In this document: one piece after another, positions 26,954 to 36,139 of the stretch
Layout of the letters: every line of letters starts with the position of its first letter
How positions within the stretch are numbered: the stretch's first letter is position 1
From: Planctomycetota bacterium
Lineage (GTDB): Bacteria; Planctomycetota; Phycisphaerae; Phycisphaerales; UBA1924
Length of the DNA: 64,000 nt
NCBI GenBank assembly: GCA_013285505.1
Contig: CP053450.1
Location: 1,100,796 to 1,164,795 of the forward strand
Direction of reading: 5' to 3'
Translations under genes and position numbers: made by a program
Notes under the pieces: generated by a model
What the model saw: the letters and a program-made list of their open reading frames with translations, nothing else
What the model was told of the DNA's origin: nothing
The model's database searches: none

Positions 26954-27697
26954 GTGGGAGATCAGACGCGGGTCGCGGTGGTGACGGGGGCGAGCCGGGG
27001 GATCGGCAAGGCGGTTGCGATGCGGCTGGCGGCGGACGGGCGGCACGTGGTGCTGGTCTCGCGGTCGGCCGGGCCGCTGGAGGCAGTGAAGGCGGAGATC
27101 GAGGGGGCGGGCGGCGAGGCGAGTGCGGTGGCGGCGGATGTCGGCGACCGGGCGGCGTGGGCTGCGGCGCTCGAGGGGATCGTCAAGGAGCGGGGGCGGC
27201 TGGACATCCTGGTCAACAACGCGGGGATCACGCGGGACAACCTGCTGCTGCGGATGAGTGACGAGGAGTGGGACGAGGTTGTGTCGGTGAACCTGACTAG
27301 CGCGTTTGTGGGGATCCGGGCGTGCGCGCGCGCGATGATGAAGCAGCGGTTCGGGCGGATTGTGAACATTGCCTCGACGAGCGGGCTGGTGGGGAACTCG
27401 GGGCAGGCGAACTATGCTGCGGCCAAGAGCGGGCTGGTGGGCCTGAGCAAGACGGTGGCGCGTGAGCTTGGCGGCAAGGGGATCACGTGCAACGTGGTGG
27501 CGCCGGGGTTCATCCAGACGGACATGACGGCGAACCTGCCGGAGGACGTGACCAACAAGGTCAAGGACATGATGGCGATCAAGCGTCTGGGCGAGGGCGG
27601 GGACATCGCGGCGGCGGTGGCGTATGTCACGGCGGACGACGCGGGGTTCCTGACCGGTCAGGTGATCGCGGTGGACGGCGGGATGACGATGTACTGA
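26954..27697 (+). CDS. fabG: 3-oxoacyl-ACP reductase
   Basis: A 247-residue SDR protein starting at GTG 26954 (MGDQTRVAVVTGASRGIGKA). This start gives the usual FabG length, and longer in-frame starts read non-conserved sequence. It has the NADPH-binding GASRGIG at residues 12-18, NNAGITRDNLLLRM, and the catalytic Ser141-Tyr154-Lys158 with Asn113. The end RLGEGGDIAAAVAYVTADDA with AVDGGMTMY is typical. It reduces 3-oxoacyl-ACP in each elongation round. It follows fabD and the lipoprotein on the same strand. The usual next genes acpP and fabF are absent here. Confidence 0.93.
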   Translation: MGDQTRVAVVTGASRGIGKAVAMRLAADGRHVVLVSRSAGPLEAVKAEIEGAGGEASAVAADVGDRAAWAAALEGIVKERGRLDILVNNAGITRDNLLLRMSDEEWDEVVSVNLTSAFVGIRACARAMMKQRFGRIVNIASTSGLVGNSGQANYAAAKSGLVGLSKTVARELGGKGITCNVVAPGFIQTDMTANLPEDVTNKVKDMMAIKRLGEGGDIAAAVAYVTADDAGFLTGQVIAVDGGMTMY

Positions 27698-27702
27698 GTC
27701 GA

Positions 27703-28263
27703 TCAGTTGCTGCGGTCGCGGCGGAGTGATCTGATCCATCGGAGGCGGGCGCGGGTGACGGCCAGTGCCCCCTGCAGGGCGGCGGCGGTCCATTCGTCGG
27801 TGTTGGCTTCAAGGAGTTCGACGGCTTGTTGCTGGGCGGCGGCGCCGAGCTCGCGTTCGGCGTGTTCGAGGAAGGTGGCGCGCTGGCGTGGGGTGAGAAT
27901 GCCGATCGTGAGCATGCGCGTCCGGAGGGGATCGAACATGACGGTGGTGAGCCAGGCGGGATCGTGGGGCTGCATCCATGCTTTGAGGGCGGATCGACCC
28001 TTGGGGGTGATGGTGTAGGCGGCACCGCCCTTGGCGCCCGCGGCGTCGGGGCTTTTGGCGATGAGCGAGGTGTCGTGGAGGCGGCGGATGAGGGGGTAGA
28101 TCGCGCCGGCGCTGCCGCTGAAGTGGCTGGTGGGAGAGTCGTGGAAGATCTGGCGGACGGCGTGGGCGGTCATGGGGCCGGCGCGCCAGAGCAGCCCGAG
28201 GACGGCCCCCTCGAGCTCGCTGAGCCGGCCGGTGGCGGATCGGGTGGTGGTGCGTTCGGGCAT
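27703..28263 (-). CDS. PadR family transcriptional regulator
   Basis: A 186-residue protein starting MPERTTTRSATGRLSELEGA at ATG 28263. Residues 15-95 are a PadR winged helix: LGLLWRAGPMTAHAVRQIFH, GSAGAIYPLIRRLHDTSLIA, then GAAYTITPKGRSALKAWM. The C-terminal half is a helical dimerisation domain (FLEHAERELGAAAQQQAVEL). It is divergently arranged with the aspartyl protease gene at 28341, and the gap contains a perfect 19-base palindrome that is the obvious operator. PadR proteins commonly repress their own gene and a neighbour until a small phenolic or drug-like ligand binds. Here no ligand is known. Confidence 0.88.
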   Translation of the reverse strand: MPERTTTRSATGRLSELEGAVLGLLWRAGPMTAHAVRQIFHDSPTSHFSGSAGAIYPLIRRLHDTSLIAKSPDAAGAKGGAAYTITPKGRSALKAWMQPHDPAWLTTVMFDPLRTRMLTIGILTPRQRATFLEHAERELGAAAQQQAVELLEANTDEWTAAALQGALAVTRARLRWIRSLRRDRSN

Positions 28264-28277
28264 TTTTCTTCCGGGGG

Positions 28278-28327
28278 TTGACAGGTCTGGCGGTGTGTGG
28301 CATCCTCTTTAGTACGAATCGTACTAA
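28278..28327 (+). promoter_or_regulatory. Promoter with PadR operator palindrome
   Basis: A perfect TTGACA -35 box lies at 28278-28283, and 17 bases later a weak -10 (CATCCT, 28301-28306). Overlapping the start point is the palindrome TTAGTACGA-A-TCGTACTAA (28309-28327), nine-base arms around one base. Its place between padR and the target gene, and its AT-rich ends in this GC-rich genome, make it the likely PadR binding site. Confidence 0.7.
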
Positions 28328-28340
28328 TCAGGAGACCGCC

Positions 28341-29537
28341 ATGCAAGCCCCGACACGTCCCGTGCTCAACATCTTTCTGGCCCTGCTGGCGCTCCCCGCG
28401 GCCGGGGCGTCGGCTCAGTCGGAGCGCGAGCAGATGGAGGCGTTGATGACGGCGCCGCCGCGGGAGACCCGGGTGCCCGACGGGGTGGTCGCCACGCCGA
28501 TGGAGTTGTCGTTCGGCAAGCCCGCGATCGAGGTGATGATCAACGGGCGCGGGCCGTTCAAGCTGTTGGTGGACACGGGGGCGTCGCCGACGCTGATTCT
28601 CAACAGCGACTTGGCCGCGGAGTTGGGACTGGAGAGCGTGGGGACTTCGGCGGTGGGGGACCCGACCGATCCGGAGGCGATCGAGGTGCAGGTCATGCAC
28701 GTGGACTCTGTGGGCCTGGGGGCGGCGTGGTTTGGGGAGATGGACGCGATCGCGTGGGACCGGAGCACGCTGTACTCGGGGAAGGATGCGCCGCGCGGCA
28801 TCGTGGGGTTTCCGATGTTCCGTGATGTACTCGTGACGTTTGACTATCCGGCGGGGGAGATGCGTGTGGAGCGCGGCGTGCTGCAGCCCGGTGCAGACGT
28901 GGTGGAGTACACGGCACCGAACGGAATCCCGAACATCCCGTTCTCGATTGGTGGCGAGTCTCACGTGGCGATGCTGGACTCGGGCTCGATGGGGGCGTTG
29001 ATGCTGCCGCGGGAGTTGGGCGAGCGGCTGGAGTTGACTTCACCGATGACGGAGATCGGCCGAGCGAGGACGGTCAACAGCGAGTTTGCGATCTACGCGG
29101 CCGACTATGCCGGGTCGATCTCCATTGCGGGGCACGAGATCTTGGCCGAGTCGTTGACCTTCTTCGATCTGTTGCCGACGCCGAATATCGGCTCTCAGGT
29201 GCTGGGGCAGTTTGCGATCACGTTTGATCAGGAGCATCAACTGGCACGGTTTGAGCGTTCCGCGGGAGCGGCGGTGCCGATCCGCAAGCCCAAGAGCGGG
29301 CTCGGGCTGCGGCTGGCCAATCGTGGCGGCGGGTATGAGGTGGCGGGGACTCTGCCGGACACGCCGGCGGCGGAGGCGGATCTGCGCGCGGGGGACGTGC
29401 TGATCTCGGTGAACGGGCTCCGGGTGTCCGATCTGCCTCCGGGTGACTTCGCGGTGGAGATGCGCAAGCCGACGGTGGTGCTGATGATCGAGCGCGACGG
29501 GGAGCGGCGTGAGGTGGTGCTCGAGCGAGGCGAGTAA
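28341..29537 (+). CDS. Exported retropepsin-like aspartyl protease with PDZ domain
   Basis: A 398-residue protein. ATG 28341 follows AGGAG and opens a signal peptide (MQAPTRPVLNIFLALLALPA). Two pepsin-like halves are visible: LLVDTGASPTLIL (Asp-Thr-Gly) at about residue 80 and AMLDSGSMGALMLP (Asp-Ser-Gly) at about 215, so it is a single-chain two-lobed aspartyl protease. A PDZ domain closes the protein (GLGLRLANRGGGYEVAGTLP, AEADLRAGDVLISVNGLRVS). The PDZ may bind substrate tails in the periplasm. Control by the adjacent PadR protein is inferred from the operator overlapping its promoter. Confidence 0.85.
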   Translation: MQAPTRPVLNIFLALLALPAAGASAQSEREQMEALMTAPPRETRVPDGVVATPMELSFGKPAIEVMINGRGPFKLLVDTGASPTLILNSDLAAELGLESVGTSAVGDPTDPEAIEVQVMHVDSVGLGAAWFGEMDAIAWDRSTLYSGKDAPRGIVGFPMFRDVLVTFDYPAGEMRVERGVLQPGADVVEYTAPNGIPNIPFSIGGESHVAMLDSGSMGALMLPRELGERLELTSPMTEIGRARTVNSEFAIYAADYAGSISIAGHEILAESLTFFDLLPTPNIGSQVLGQFAITFDQEHQLARFERSAGAAVPIRKPKSGLGLRLANRGGGYEVAGTLPDTPAAEADLRAGDVLISVNGLRVSDLPPGDFAVEMRKPTVVLMIERDGERREVVLERGE

Positions 29538-29545
29538 GCCGGGTT

Positions 29546-29995
29546 CTACTTTCCGGTGAGCAGCAGCACGCCGAGCAGGATGGCGGCGATACCGAAGGCC
29601 TTGCGTGCGGTGAAGGGCTCGTGCAGGACGACGATCGCGAGCAGGCTGGCGACGGCTGGGGCGAGTGCGAAGGCGATGGGTTTGACGCGCGAGATCTCGC
29701 CGACGTTGAGGGCGGCGTAGAAGCAGATCATCGCGGCGGCGCCGGCGATGAGGCCGGAGCCGAGTGTGAGCTTGAGCAGGGTGGGTGTCCCGGCGGTTCG
29801 CCAATCGGCGGGCTCGGCGCGGGAGACGTGCACGGCGATGTAGTAGGCGAGCCAGAGGACCGGGAGGGCAACGGTCGATCGCACGGCGATGGCGGTGACG
29901 GGGCCGACCTTGTGGGTGTGGAGGACGCTCTTGGTGAACAGCTCGCCGATGCCCCAGCAGAGCCCGGCGGCGGTCGCGAGGAGGATGGCTTTCAT
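29546..29995 (-). CDS. EamA/DMT superfamily small transporter
   Basis: A 149-residue protein starting MKAILLATAAGLCWGIGELF at ATG 29995, with about five hydrophobic helices. The EamA pattern is seen in LCWGIGELFTKSVL and in the last third (KPIAFALAPAVASLLAIVVL, HEPFTARKAFGIAAILLGVL). One EamA repeat of this size is half the usual ten-helix transporter, so it likely works as a dimer, as small multidrug resistance-like proteins do. The substrate is unknown. It is convergent with the protease-PDZ gene, eight bases apart. Confidence 0.85.
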   Translation of the reverse strand: MKAILLATAAGLCWGIGELFTKSVLHTHKVGPVTAIAVRSTVALPVLWLAYYIAVHVSRAEPADWRTAGTPTLLKLTLGSGLIAGAAAMICFYAALNVGEISRVKPIAFALAPAVASLLAIVVLHEPFTARKAFGIAAILLGVLLLTGK

Positions 29996-30054
29996 GGGCC
30001 GAGTGTATGGCGGGTCCGACCGGTGAGGACCGCCGGCGCCGTTGGTCGTCGCGG

Positions 30055-31856
30055 TCAGGGGGTGCGGAATGCGTCGATGTTGTCCTCGATGAAGGCGATC
30101 ATGTCGGCGGTGTCGTGCAGGTCGGAGTGGTCTGGTTGTTCGGTACGGGAGAAGAGGGCCGACTGTGCGGCGAGCACGGTGCTGAGGTGCTCGAGCCGCG
30201 GCGTCCGGGTCGCCGAGTCTTGCCAGGGCGTCGCCCCGGGTCATGGCGAGCCGGAGGAGGCGTTGGTACTGGGTGTCGTCGGCGCGGGGTGGGGGGGGTG
30301 TCTGGGCTGAACGCCCAGCGGCCGTCGAGTTCCTCGGTGAGCAGGCGGAGCGCGAGGTCGGGCTGGTTGCTCATGCAGAGCCGCTTCGGCGTAGACCTGC
30401 AGGGCGCGGAGTCGCTTTTCGTGGGAGGGCGGGAACTCGCGTTCGGCGCAGGCGAAGGCGATGGCGTAGGCCCGGGCGGCGGCGTCGCGGTTGTCGGGGG
30501 GTGGCGATGAACCTGCCGCCGATGGCGTCGAAGAGTATTCGGGTGACCTCGGGCGGGGGGTCGGCGTCGATGAATCGTGACTCTGCGGTCTCGAAGCGGT
30601 CGAGTGCGGTCTCGTGCGAGGATAGTGCGGACGCGGCGACAATCGCTGGGGAGAGGAAGGCGAGGCGGCGGTCTGCGCGGGCTTTGGCGGCGTGCTGCGT
30701 TGCCAGCGCGGTGGCGAGCGTGAGCACGAGCGCGAGCGAGATCGTGAGCACGGCGAGGTGTCGCTTGAGGAACCGCCGTGCCCGGTAGGCGCTGGTGACG
30801 GGCGGGGCGTGCGGTTCCTGGGCGTGGAGGTAGCGGTCGAGGTCTTCGGCCAGGCTCGCGGCGGAGCTGTAGCGGCAGCGTGGGTTGGGGTGGGTGGCCT
30901 TGGTGACGATGGCCTCGAGCGGGCCGCGGCAGGAGGGGGCGGGCGTCGCTGAGGAGCGGGACCGGCGAGGTCTCCATGGTCTCGAGGGCCGCGATGAGTG
31001 GGAGACCGGCGACGTCGAACATGCGGCGTCGGGCGAGGAGTTCGTAGAGGATGATGCCGAGTGCGTAGACGTCGGTGCGGGTGTCGACGGCGTTGGCCGC
31101 TCCGTGGCGTTGTTCGGGGCTCATGTAGCCGGGTGTGCCGAGCAGGTCGCGGGTCTGTGTGGCGAGCGAGTCGATGTCGGAGAGCGCGGCGGTGTGGCTG
31201 GCGATGCCGAAGTCGATGAGCAGCGGCGTGCTGGTGCGGTCGACGATGATGTTGGTGGGTTTGATGTCGCGGTGGATGACGCCGCGGCCGTGGGCGTGGG
31301 CGACCGCGGCGCAGGCGTGGGCGACGAGCTCGACACGGGCGCGGTCGTCGAGTGCGTGGTCATCGGCGAAGGTGTCGATCGCCGTGCCCTCGACGTATTG
31401 CATGACGATGTAGGGCAGGGTGCCGAATTCGGTGGTGGCGATCCCTGTCTCATGTACGCGGGCGATGTTGGGGTGGTCGAGCCCGGCGAGCACGGTGCCC
31501 TCGTACTCCAGTCGGCGGCGCATGGATTCGGTGTCGACGTTGAGGCGGAGGATCTTGATCGCGACGGTCCGGTCTGTTTCGGGGTCGCGGGCGGCGTAGA
31601 CCTTCCCGGTGGCGCCGGTGCCGACGAGGCGGAGGACCTCGAAGCGACCGATCATGCGCGGGCCGGCGTGGTGGTCTCCATCGGGTGGGGTTGCGGGCCG
31701 GTGCGGCTCGGCGTGCGCGAGCATGCGGGTGGCTTGGGTGCGGGCGTCTTCGTCGCTGCCGCAGAGGGACGCGATGGTGGCGGCCTGTTGGGCGGGTTCT
31801 GCGTCGATGGCGGCGTGGAAGGCGTGTTTGGCTCGCTCCCAGGATTCGGTGTTCAC
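30055..31856 (-). CDS. Ser/Thr protein kinase of an ECF-kinase pair, several frameshifts
   Basis: The gene starts at GTG 31856, overlapping the sigma factor stop (GTGA). A ~60-residue N-terminal helical part (ESWERAKHAFHAAIDAEPAQ) precedes a full Hanks kinase: GTGATGKVYAARD, VAIKIL, HRDIKPTNIIV, LLIDFGIASH, GTPGYMSPEQRHG, DVYALGIILYELL. A membrane helix (HLAVLTISLALVLTLATALA) and a periplasmic helical part follow. Frame changes occur near 30945, 30500 (six G), 30375, 30290 (eight G) and 30195. Sequence in all frames is protein-like and ends at a stop at 30055. The kinase probably regulates the ECF factor encoded just before it. Confidence 0.8.
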
Positions 31857-32433
31857 GGGCGGGACTCCTCGGCGAGTTCGGCCTGGAGCCAGGCGCGGGT
31901 GGCGGACCATTCTCGCTCGACGGTGCGGAGCGAAACGCCGAGCGTTTCGGCGATGACATCGTTGCTGAGGCCGCGGTAGAGGCGGCACTCGGCGATGGCT
32001 GCTGCGCGCGGATCCGCGCGCGGAGTGTGTCCAGGGCGTTTCGCACGTTGGAGACGGTCGACCCGCCACGTTTGTCGGGGACGGTGGATTCGTCGAGTGT
32101 GGTTGGGTTGTGCGTGCCGCCGCGTTTGAGGGCGTTGCGATCGCGGGCGTGGTTGGAGAGGATGCGCTTCATCATGCCGGTGGCGGCGGCGAGGAAGCGT
32201 TCGGGGGAGTCCCAGATGCGTTTGCGTTGGCGGGCGAGGCGGATGAAGGCTTCGTTGACGAGGGCGGTGGGGGTGAGAGTGTGGGAGCGGCGTTCGTGGC
32301 GGAGGAGTTTGTGGGCGGAGGAGTGGAGGTCGGGGTAGTGGTCGGGGGTGGCGTCGCGCAACGCCTCGGGTGATCGGTGCGCACTGTTGGCTGCGCCTGT
32401 CTTGCGGGCTGGCTGAGGTGCAGGAGCCGCCAT
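31853..32433 (-). CDS. ECF sigma factor (TIGR02999-like), one frameshift
   Basis: ATG 32433 opens MAAPAPQPARKTGAANSAHR. The motif LRHERRSHTLTPTALVNEAF with IRLARQRKRIWDSPERFLAA and LSNHARDRNALKRGG is the region 2 pattern of the planctomycete/verrucomicrobial ECF family. Near 32020, in a GCGCG stretch, the frame shifts. Region 4 follows (RLYRGLSNDVIAETLGVSLR, TVEREWSATRAWLQAELAEE) and a stop at 31853. The restored product is about 193 residues. It overlaps the kinase gene and is divergent from the exported protein gene at 32557, which is the natural candidate target. Confidence 0.82.
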
Positions 32434-32556
32434 GAACGCAGTGTACCTCGGCACCTTCGGGAACCACGAAAGGAAAATTGATCTTCGTGGCGGATCGGCG
32501 AACGGGGTGTGCGAGGGTTGACGGGACGCACCGCAACCCCCGAACGGAGGAACCCG

Positions 32557-33708
32557 ATGACTTTTCCTGTACAGCCAGTTTGGTACGGCGCAGCGTGTAT
32601 GCTTGCTCTTGGTGTGCTGCCGGCGTCAGCGCGCGCTCAACCTGTTGAGGGGACAAAGATCCTGACTTGGCAGTTCCGGGCGGCGAACATCGCGAAGGTG
32701 CGGGGTTCGTACTCGCTGGTGGCGAAGGCCTATTCGGGGGGCACGCACGGTGCCGGGAAGGGCTGGAAGGCGGCGCCCCCGCAGCGTGGGATGTGGCTCG
32801 TGGATGCTCCGGCCGGTCTACCCCTGAAGGTGGCCGAGAAGGAGAACGACGCGGAGGGGCACGCGGTCGGGATGGGGAGAGCGAGCGTGACAGCGCTGCG
32901 GGCCGTCAAGCTGCCCGGGAACGAGAAGCCGCCGACCTACGAGGTCATGACGACGACCACGGCCGGTGGGGAGGACAGCATTGATCCGCCGCACGTGCGA
33001 CCGGGGGAGTGGGGGCTCGCCAAGCACAAGGCCAAGGCGGTGGTGAAGATCGCGAACGCGAAGGTCAAGGGCTGGGTTCTCAAGGGCGAGATCAATGGTG
33101 TCGGTGTGGGAACGCGATCTGGCAAGGGCACGCCGAACGGCAGGATCGACGAGGGGGGGCACAGCATCCACGATCCGGTCTTCGTGACGATCAGGGAACT
33201 ACGCACCGGCCGGGTCTGGTCGGAGGAGTTGTTGAGTCTTGACATTCTCTCGCAGAACGGCGCGGGGAACGCGGTGTACTGGGAGTACAACGCCGACGTC
33301 GGCGTGATGCTGGCTGCGGAGCGCGACGGGGACGGTGGGCTCGACGGCTCGGTCTCCATCGGGGGCGCATCGACCAGCGACTGGTTGGTGGATTCGTTCG
33401 GGGAGTTCGGTGCGACACTCGACGATGGCGTGTTCGAGGCTACAGGCTCGTGGGCGGACCTGCCGTGGGTCCTGTCGATGGAGGGGTTCGATGTTGTTCG
33501 GGCCGAACTCCCTCCGGAGTTCATCCCGACGACGTTTGACTACGTGGTCCCATCAGATCTGCTGACAGATGACTTCATCTACAGCCAGAGCCTGACGTGG
33601 GATGATCAGAGCTTCGGGGTGGTTCGTGACGGTGCTGTCCCGGCAACTGGATCGCTCGCGATCTTGGTTGCCTCGGGTCTCGTGGGTGCGTTGCGTCGGA
33701 GGGCGTGA
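32557..33708 (+). CDS. Secreted protein with PEP-CTERM-like tail
   Basis: A 383-residue protein starting MTFPVQPVWYGAACMLALGV at ATG 32557, with CGGAGG upstream. The signal peptide ends near ASARAQ. The body is beta-rich (GSYSLVAKAYSGGTHGAGKG, KAVVKIANAKVKGWVLKGEI, DPVFVTIRELRTGRVWSEEL) and probably contains two or three sandwich domains. The end VPATGSLAILVASGLVGA plus LRRRA is a PEP-CTERM-like anchor. It is divergent from the first ECF-kinase pair with a 123-base gap, and followed by a clear terminator. No family assigned. Confidence 0.78.
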   Translation: MTFPVQPVWYGAACMLALGVLPASARAQPVEGTKILTWQFRAANIAKVRGSYSLVAKAYSGGTHGAGKGWKAAPPQRGMWLVDAPAGLPLKVAEKENDAEGHAVGMGRASVTALRAVKLPGNEKPPTYEVMTTTTAGGEDSIDPPHVRPGEWGLAKHKAKAVVKIANAKVKGWVLKGEINGVGVGTRSGKGTPNGRIDEGGHSIHDPVFVTIRELRTGRVWSEELLSLDILSQNGAGNAVYWEYNADVGVMLAAERDGDGGLDGSVSIGGASTSDWLVDSFGEFGATLDDGVFEATGSWADLPWVLSMEGFDVVRAELPPEFIPTTFDYVVPSDLLTDDFIYSQSLTWDDQSFGVVRDGAVPATGSLAILVASGLVGALRRRA

Positions 33709-33777
33709 GGGGACGGCGGCTCCATTGTGCGCGCACGGTGGAATGGGGCCGGCCCGCGGCGTGGCGGGCTGCGAACG

Positions 33778-33810
33778 AGACACCCCGTCCTTCTGGGCGG
33801 GGTGTCTTTC
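33778..33810 (+). terminator. Intrinsic terminator
   Basis: The stem AGACACCCCG (33778-33787) pairs with CGGGGTGTCT (33798-33807) around a ten-base loop and is followed by TTC. It lies between the convergent PEP-CTERM-like gene and fabH and may serve both. Confidence 0.8.
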
Positions 33811-33871
33811 AAGCTTCGCGGTGTGGTGATGGTGGGCCGGGATACGCGGCCGCATCGGCGGGGGTGGGTCG

Positions 33872-34903
33872 TCAGACCTGCCACAAACTGCTCGCCCACG
33901 TCAGCCCCGCGCCGAAGGCGAGAAACATCACGCGGTCGCCCGGCTTGACGCGGCCGGCGCGGGTCTGCTGGTCGAGGATGAGGGGGACCGAGGCGCCGAC
34001 GGTGTTGCCGTAGCGTTCGATGTTGATGTAGAACTTCTCTTCGGGGATGCTGAAGCGTTCGCGGGCGGCGGCGAGGATCCGGGCGTTGGACTGGTGGCAG
34101 ATGTAGTGGTCGATGTCCTCGGGCACGAGGCCGGCTTTATCGAGAGTCTGGCTGATGAGTTCGGGGAACGTGCTGACGGCGAACTTGAAGACGTTCCGGC
34201 CGTTCATGACGATGGTGTTGAGCTTGCCATCGTCGGTGTCGTCGGGGTTGAGGAACGAGTGCGTGGTGGTGGGGATGTAGAGGTGTTTGGCGCCGCCGCC
34301 GTCGGAGTGCATGGCCTGGGCGATGAGGCCTTTGGAGGTGTCGTTGGTGGCCGAGAGGACGCAGGCGCCGCCGGCGTCGCCGAAGAGGACGGCCGAGCTG
34401 CGGTCGAGGTTAGAGAACTTGCAGAACTTGGTGACGCAATCGACCCCGAGCACGAGGGCGGTGGAGTAGGGGGCGGTGGTCATGAGGGCGTGGGCGGTGT
34501 TCATCGCGTAGACGAAACCGGAGCACGCGGCGTTGAGGTCGAAGGCGGGGATTGTGCGCGCGCCCAGCGAGGCGGTGAGGAGGTTGGCGACGCTGGGGGT
34601 GGGCATGTCCGGGGTCATCGTGCCGCAGACGATGAGGTCGAGCTGGTCGGCGGTGATGCCCGCCGCGTCGAGGGCGTTCCGGGCGGCGTCGGTGGCGAGT
34701 GTTTCGGTGCTCTCGCCGGACTGCGGGTCGTGGATGTGCCGCGTGCGGATGCCGGTGCGTTGGACGATCCACTCATCGGAGGTGTCCATGCACGCTTCGA
34801 GATCGGCGTTGGTGACGCGGCGTTTGGGTACGGCCGAGCCGGTGCCGATGATCGCGATGCCCGAGCGGGGCGTGGTGTGTCCGCCGGTCGGCGCGGGGCT
34901 CAT
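33872..34903 (-). CDS. fabH: 3-oxoacyl-ACP synthase III
   Basis: A 343-residue protein starting MSPAPTGGHTTPRSGIAIIG at ATG 34903. It has the FabH landmarks: DEWIVQRTGIRTRH, the active cysteine in NAACSGFVYAM (Cys127), the CoA-binding SAVLFGDAGGACVL, the catalytic His in YICHQSNARIL and the Asn in RYGNTVGASVP. It condenses acetyl-CoA with malonyl-ACP to start fatty acid synthesis. The start overlaps the plsX stop by four bases, so the two are coupled. The first ~14 residues are extra compared with E. coli FabH. Confidence 0.95.
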   Translation of the reverse strand: MSPAPTGGHTTPRSGIAIIGTGSAVPKRRVTNADLEACMDTSDEWIVQRTGIRTRHIHDPQSGESTETLATDAARNALDAAGITADQLDLIVCGTMTPDMPTPSVANLLTASLGARTIPAFDLNAACSGFVYAMNTAHALMTTAPYSTALVLGVDCVTKFCKFSNLDRSSAVLFGDAGGACVLSATNDTSKGLIAQAMHSDGGGAKHLYIPTTTHSFLNPDDTDDGKLNTIVMNGRNVFKFAVSTFPELISQTLDKAGLVPEDIDHYICHQSNARILAAARERFSIPEEKFYINIERYGNTVGASVPLILDQQTRAGRVKPGDRVMFLAFGAGLTWASSLWQV

Positions 34904-35934
34904 GCGGGCTCTCGTTGCGGTGCAGCGGCCTGCTCGAGGCTCTGAATGCGAGCGGCGATTTCGTCGTTGACGTGGTTGGTGACGTAGTCGCGGGCGTTGC
35001 GGATCGCGGCCTTGATCGTCCGGGACTCGCTCGACCCGTGGGAGATGAAGCAGCTGCCGTTGACGCCGAGGAGCGGGGCGCCGCCGTATTCGTGGTAGTC
35101 GTTCTTGGCGTAGATCTGCTTGACGACCGGTTCGAACTGGAGGGCGAGGTTGGGGTCGGCGTCGAAGACTTCCTGGGCGATGGCGGCGAAGATGCTCTTG
35201 GCGAGGCCCTCGGCCATCTTGAGGACGGTGTTGCCGACAAAGCCGTCGGTGATGATGACGTCGGCGACGCCGTCGAAGAAGTCGCGCCCCTCGACGAAGC
35301 CGATGAAGTTGAGGTCGGGGGTGTTGCGGAGGAGGTCGCGGGTCTGGCGGATGAGGTCGGAGCCCTTGCCCTCTTCGGCGCCGATGTTCATGAGGGCGAC
35401 GCGGGGGTTCTCGATGCCGAGCGTGCCGCGGGCGTAGACGTCGGCCATGACGCCGTACTGCCAGAGATGTACAGCGGTGGGTTCCGGGTTGGCGCCGGCG
35501 TCGCAGAGGACGACGGGGCCGTGGAACGCGGGGATGGTGACGGCGATTCCGGGTCGGTGGACGCCGGGGAGCCGCTTCATGTGCATGATGGACGCGGCGA
35601 CGCAGGCGCCGGTGTTTCCGGCGCTGATGATGCCGTCGACGGGGTCGTCGTGCTTCCGCGAGCCGCGGAGGGCCATGCGGACGATCGAGCTGTCGGGTTT
35701 GCCCCGGACCGCCTTGGCGGGCGAGTCGGACATGTCGATGACTTCGCTGGCGTGCTCGACGATCAGCCTGTCGTCGGTGCAGCCGAACTCTTCGAGGAGT
35801 TCCCGGATGAGGGGTTCGTCGCCGATGAGGATGAGTCTGTCTTCGGGCGCGAGGAGGGTGAGTGCCTCGACGCATCCCTTGAGGACGGCGTCGGGGGCGT
35901 TGTCACCACCCATCACGTCGATTGCGAGTCGCAC
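34900..35934 (-). CDS. plsX: Phosphate acyltransferase
   Basis: A 344-residue protein starting MRLAIDVMGGDNAPDAVLKG at ATG 35934, the universal PlsX N-terminus. Other conserved parts are NTGACVAASIMHMKRLPGVH, VLCDAGANPEPTAVHLWQYG, LMNIGAEEGKGSDLIRQTRD, FVEGRDFFDGVADVIITDGF and VGNTVLKMAEGLAKS. It converts acyl-ACP to acyl-phosphate for membrane lipid synthesis. It lies four bases downstream of rpmF and overlaps fabH, the classic rpmF-plsX-fabH operon. Confidence 0.96.
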   Translation of the reverse strand: MRLAIDVMGGDNAPDAVLKGCVEALTLLAPEDRLILIGDEPLIRELLEEFGCTDDRLIVEHASEVIDMSDSPAKAVRGKPDSSIVRMALRGSRKHDDPVDGIISAGNTGACVAASIMHMKRLPGVHRPGIAVTIPAFHGPVVLCDAGANPEPTAVHLWQYGVMADVYARGTLGIENPRVALMNIGAEEGKGSDLIRQTRDLLRNTPDLNFIGFVEGRDFFDGVADVIITDGFVGNTVLKMAEGLAKSIFAAIAQEVFDADPNLALQFEPVVKQIYAKNDYHEYGGAPLLGVNGSCFISHGSSESRTIKAAIRNARDYVTNHVNDEIAARIQSLEQAAAPQREPA

Positions 35935-35938
35935 GGAA

Positions 35939-36139
35939 TCAGTCCCTCGGGACGCCGATGCCGAGCTTGGGCACCGAGATCTTCAGGCCGGGGCGGACGT
36001 ATCCGGACTCTTTGCAGGCCCTGTGGGGGAGCTTGGGCATGCCGCTGAGGGGGCACATGCCGTGCTTGGGGGCGGTGAGGGCGTCGTGTGCACGGCGGCG
36101 GCGTGTGCGGCCGTAGCTCTGTCTTTGACCTGGGAGCAT
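35939..36139 (-). CDS. rpmF: 50S ribosomal protein L32
   Basis: A 66-residue basic protein starting MLPGQRQSYGRTRRRRAHDA at ATG 36139 and containing TAPKHGMCPLSGMPKLPHRA, a shape typical of L32. It ends KLGIGVPRD. I chose this start because the upstream in-frame sequence is not conserved and the usual L32 has 55-65 residues. Two of the usual four zinc cysteines remain (C in HGMCPL and C in RACKES), so the zinc site is at best partial. It is first in the rpmF-plsX-fabH operon. Confidence 0.9.
   Translation of the reverse strand: MLPGQRQSYGRTRRRRAHDALTAPKHGMCPLSGMPKLPHRACKESGYVRPGLKISVPKLGIGVPRD

Noticed and set aside
24950..27697. Polyketide synthase cluster
   Set aside because: Only discrete fabD- and fabG-type genes occur; there is no ketosynthase module or acyl carrier domain.
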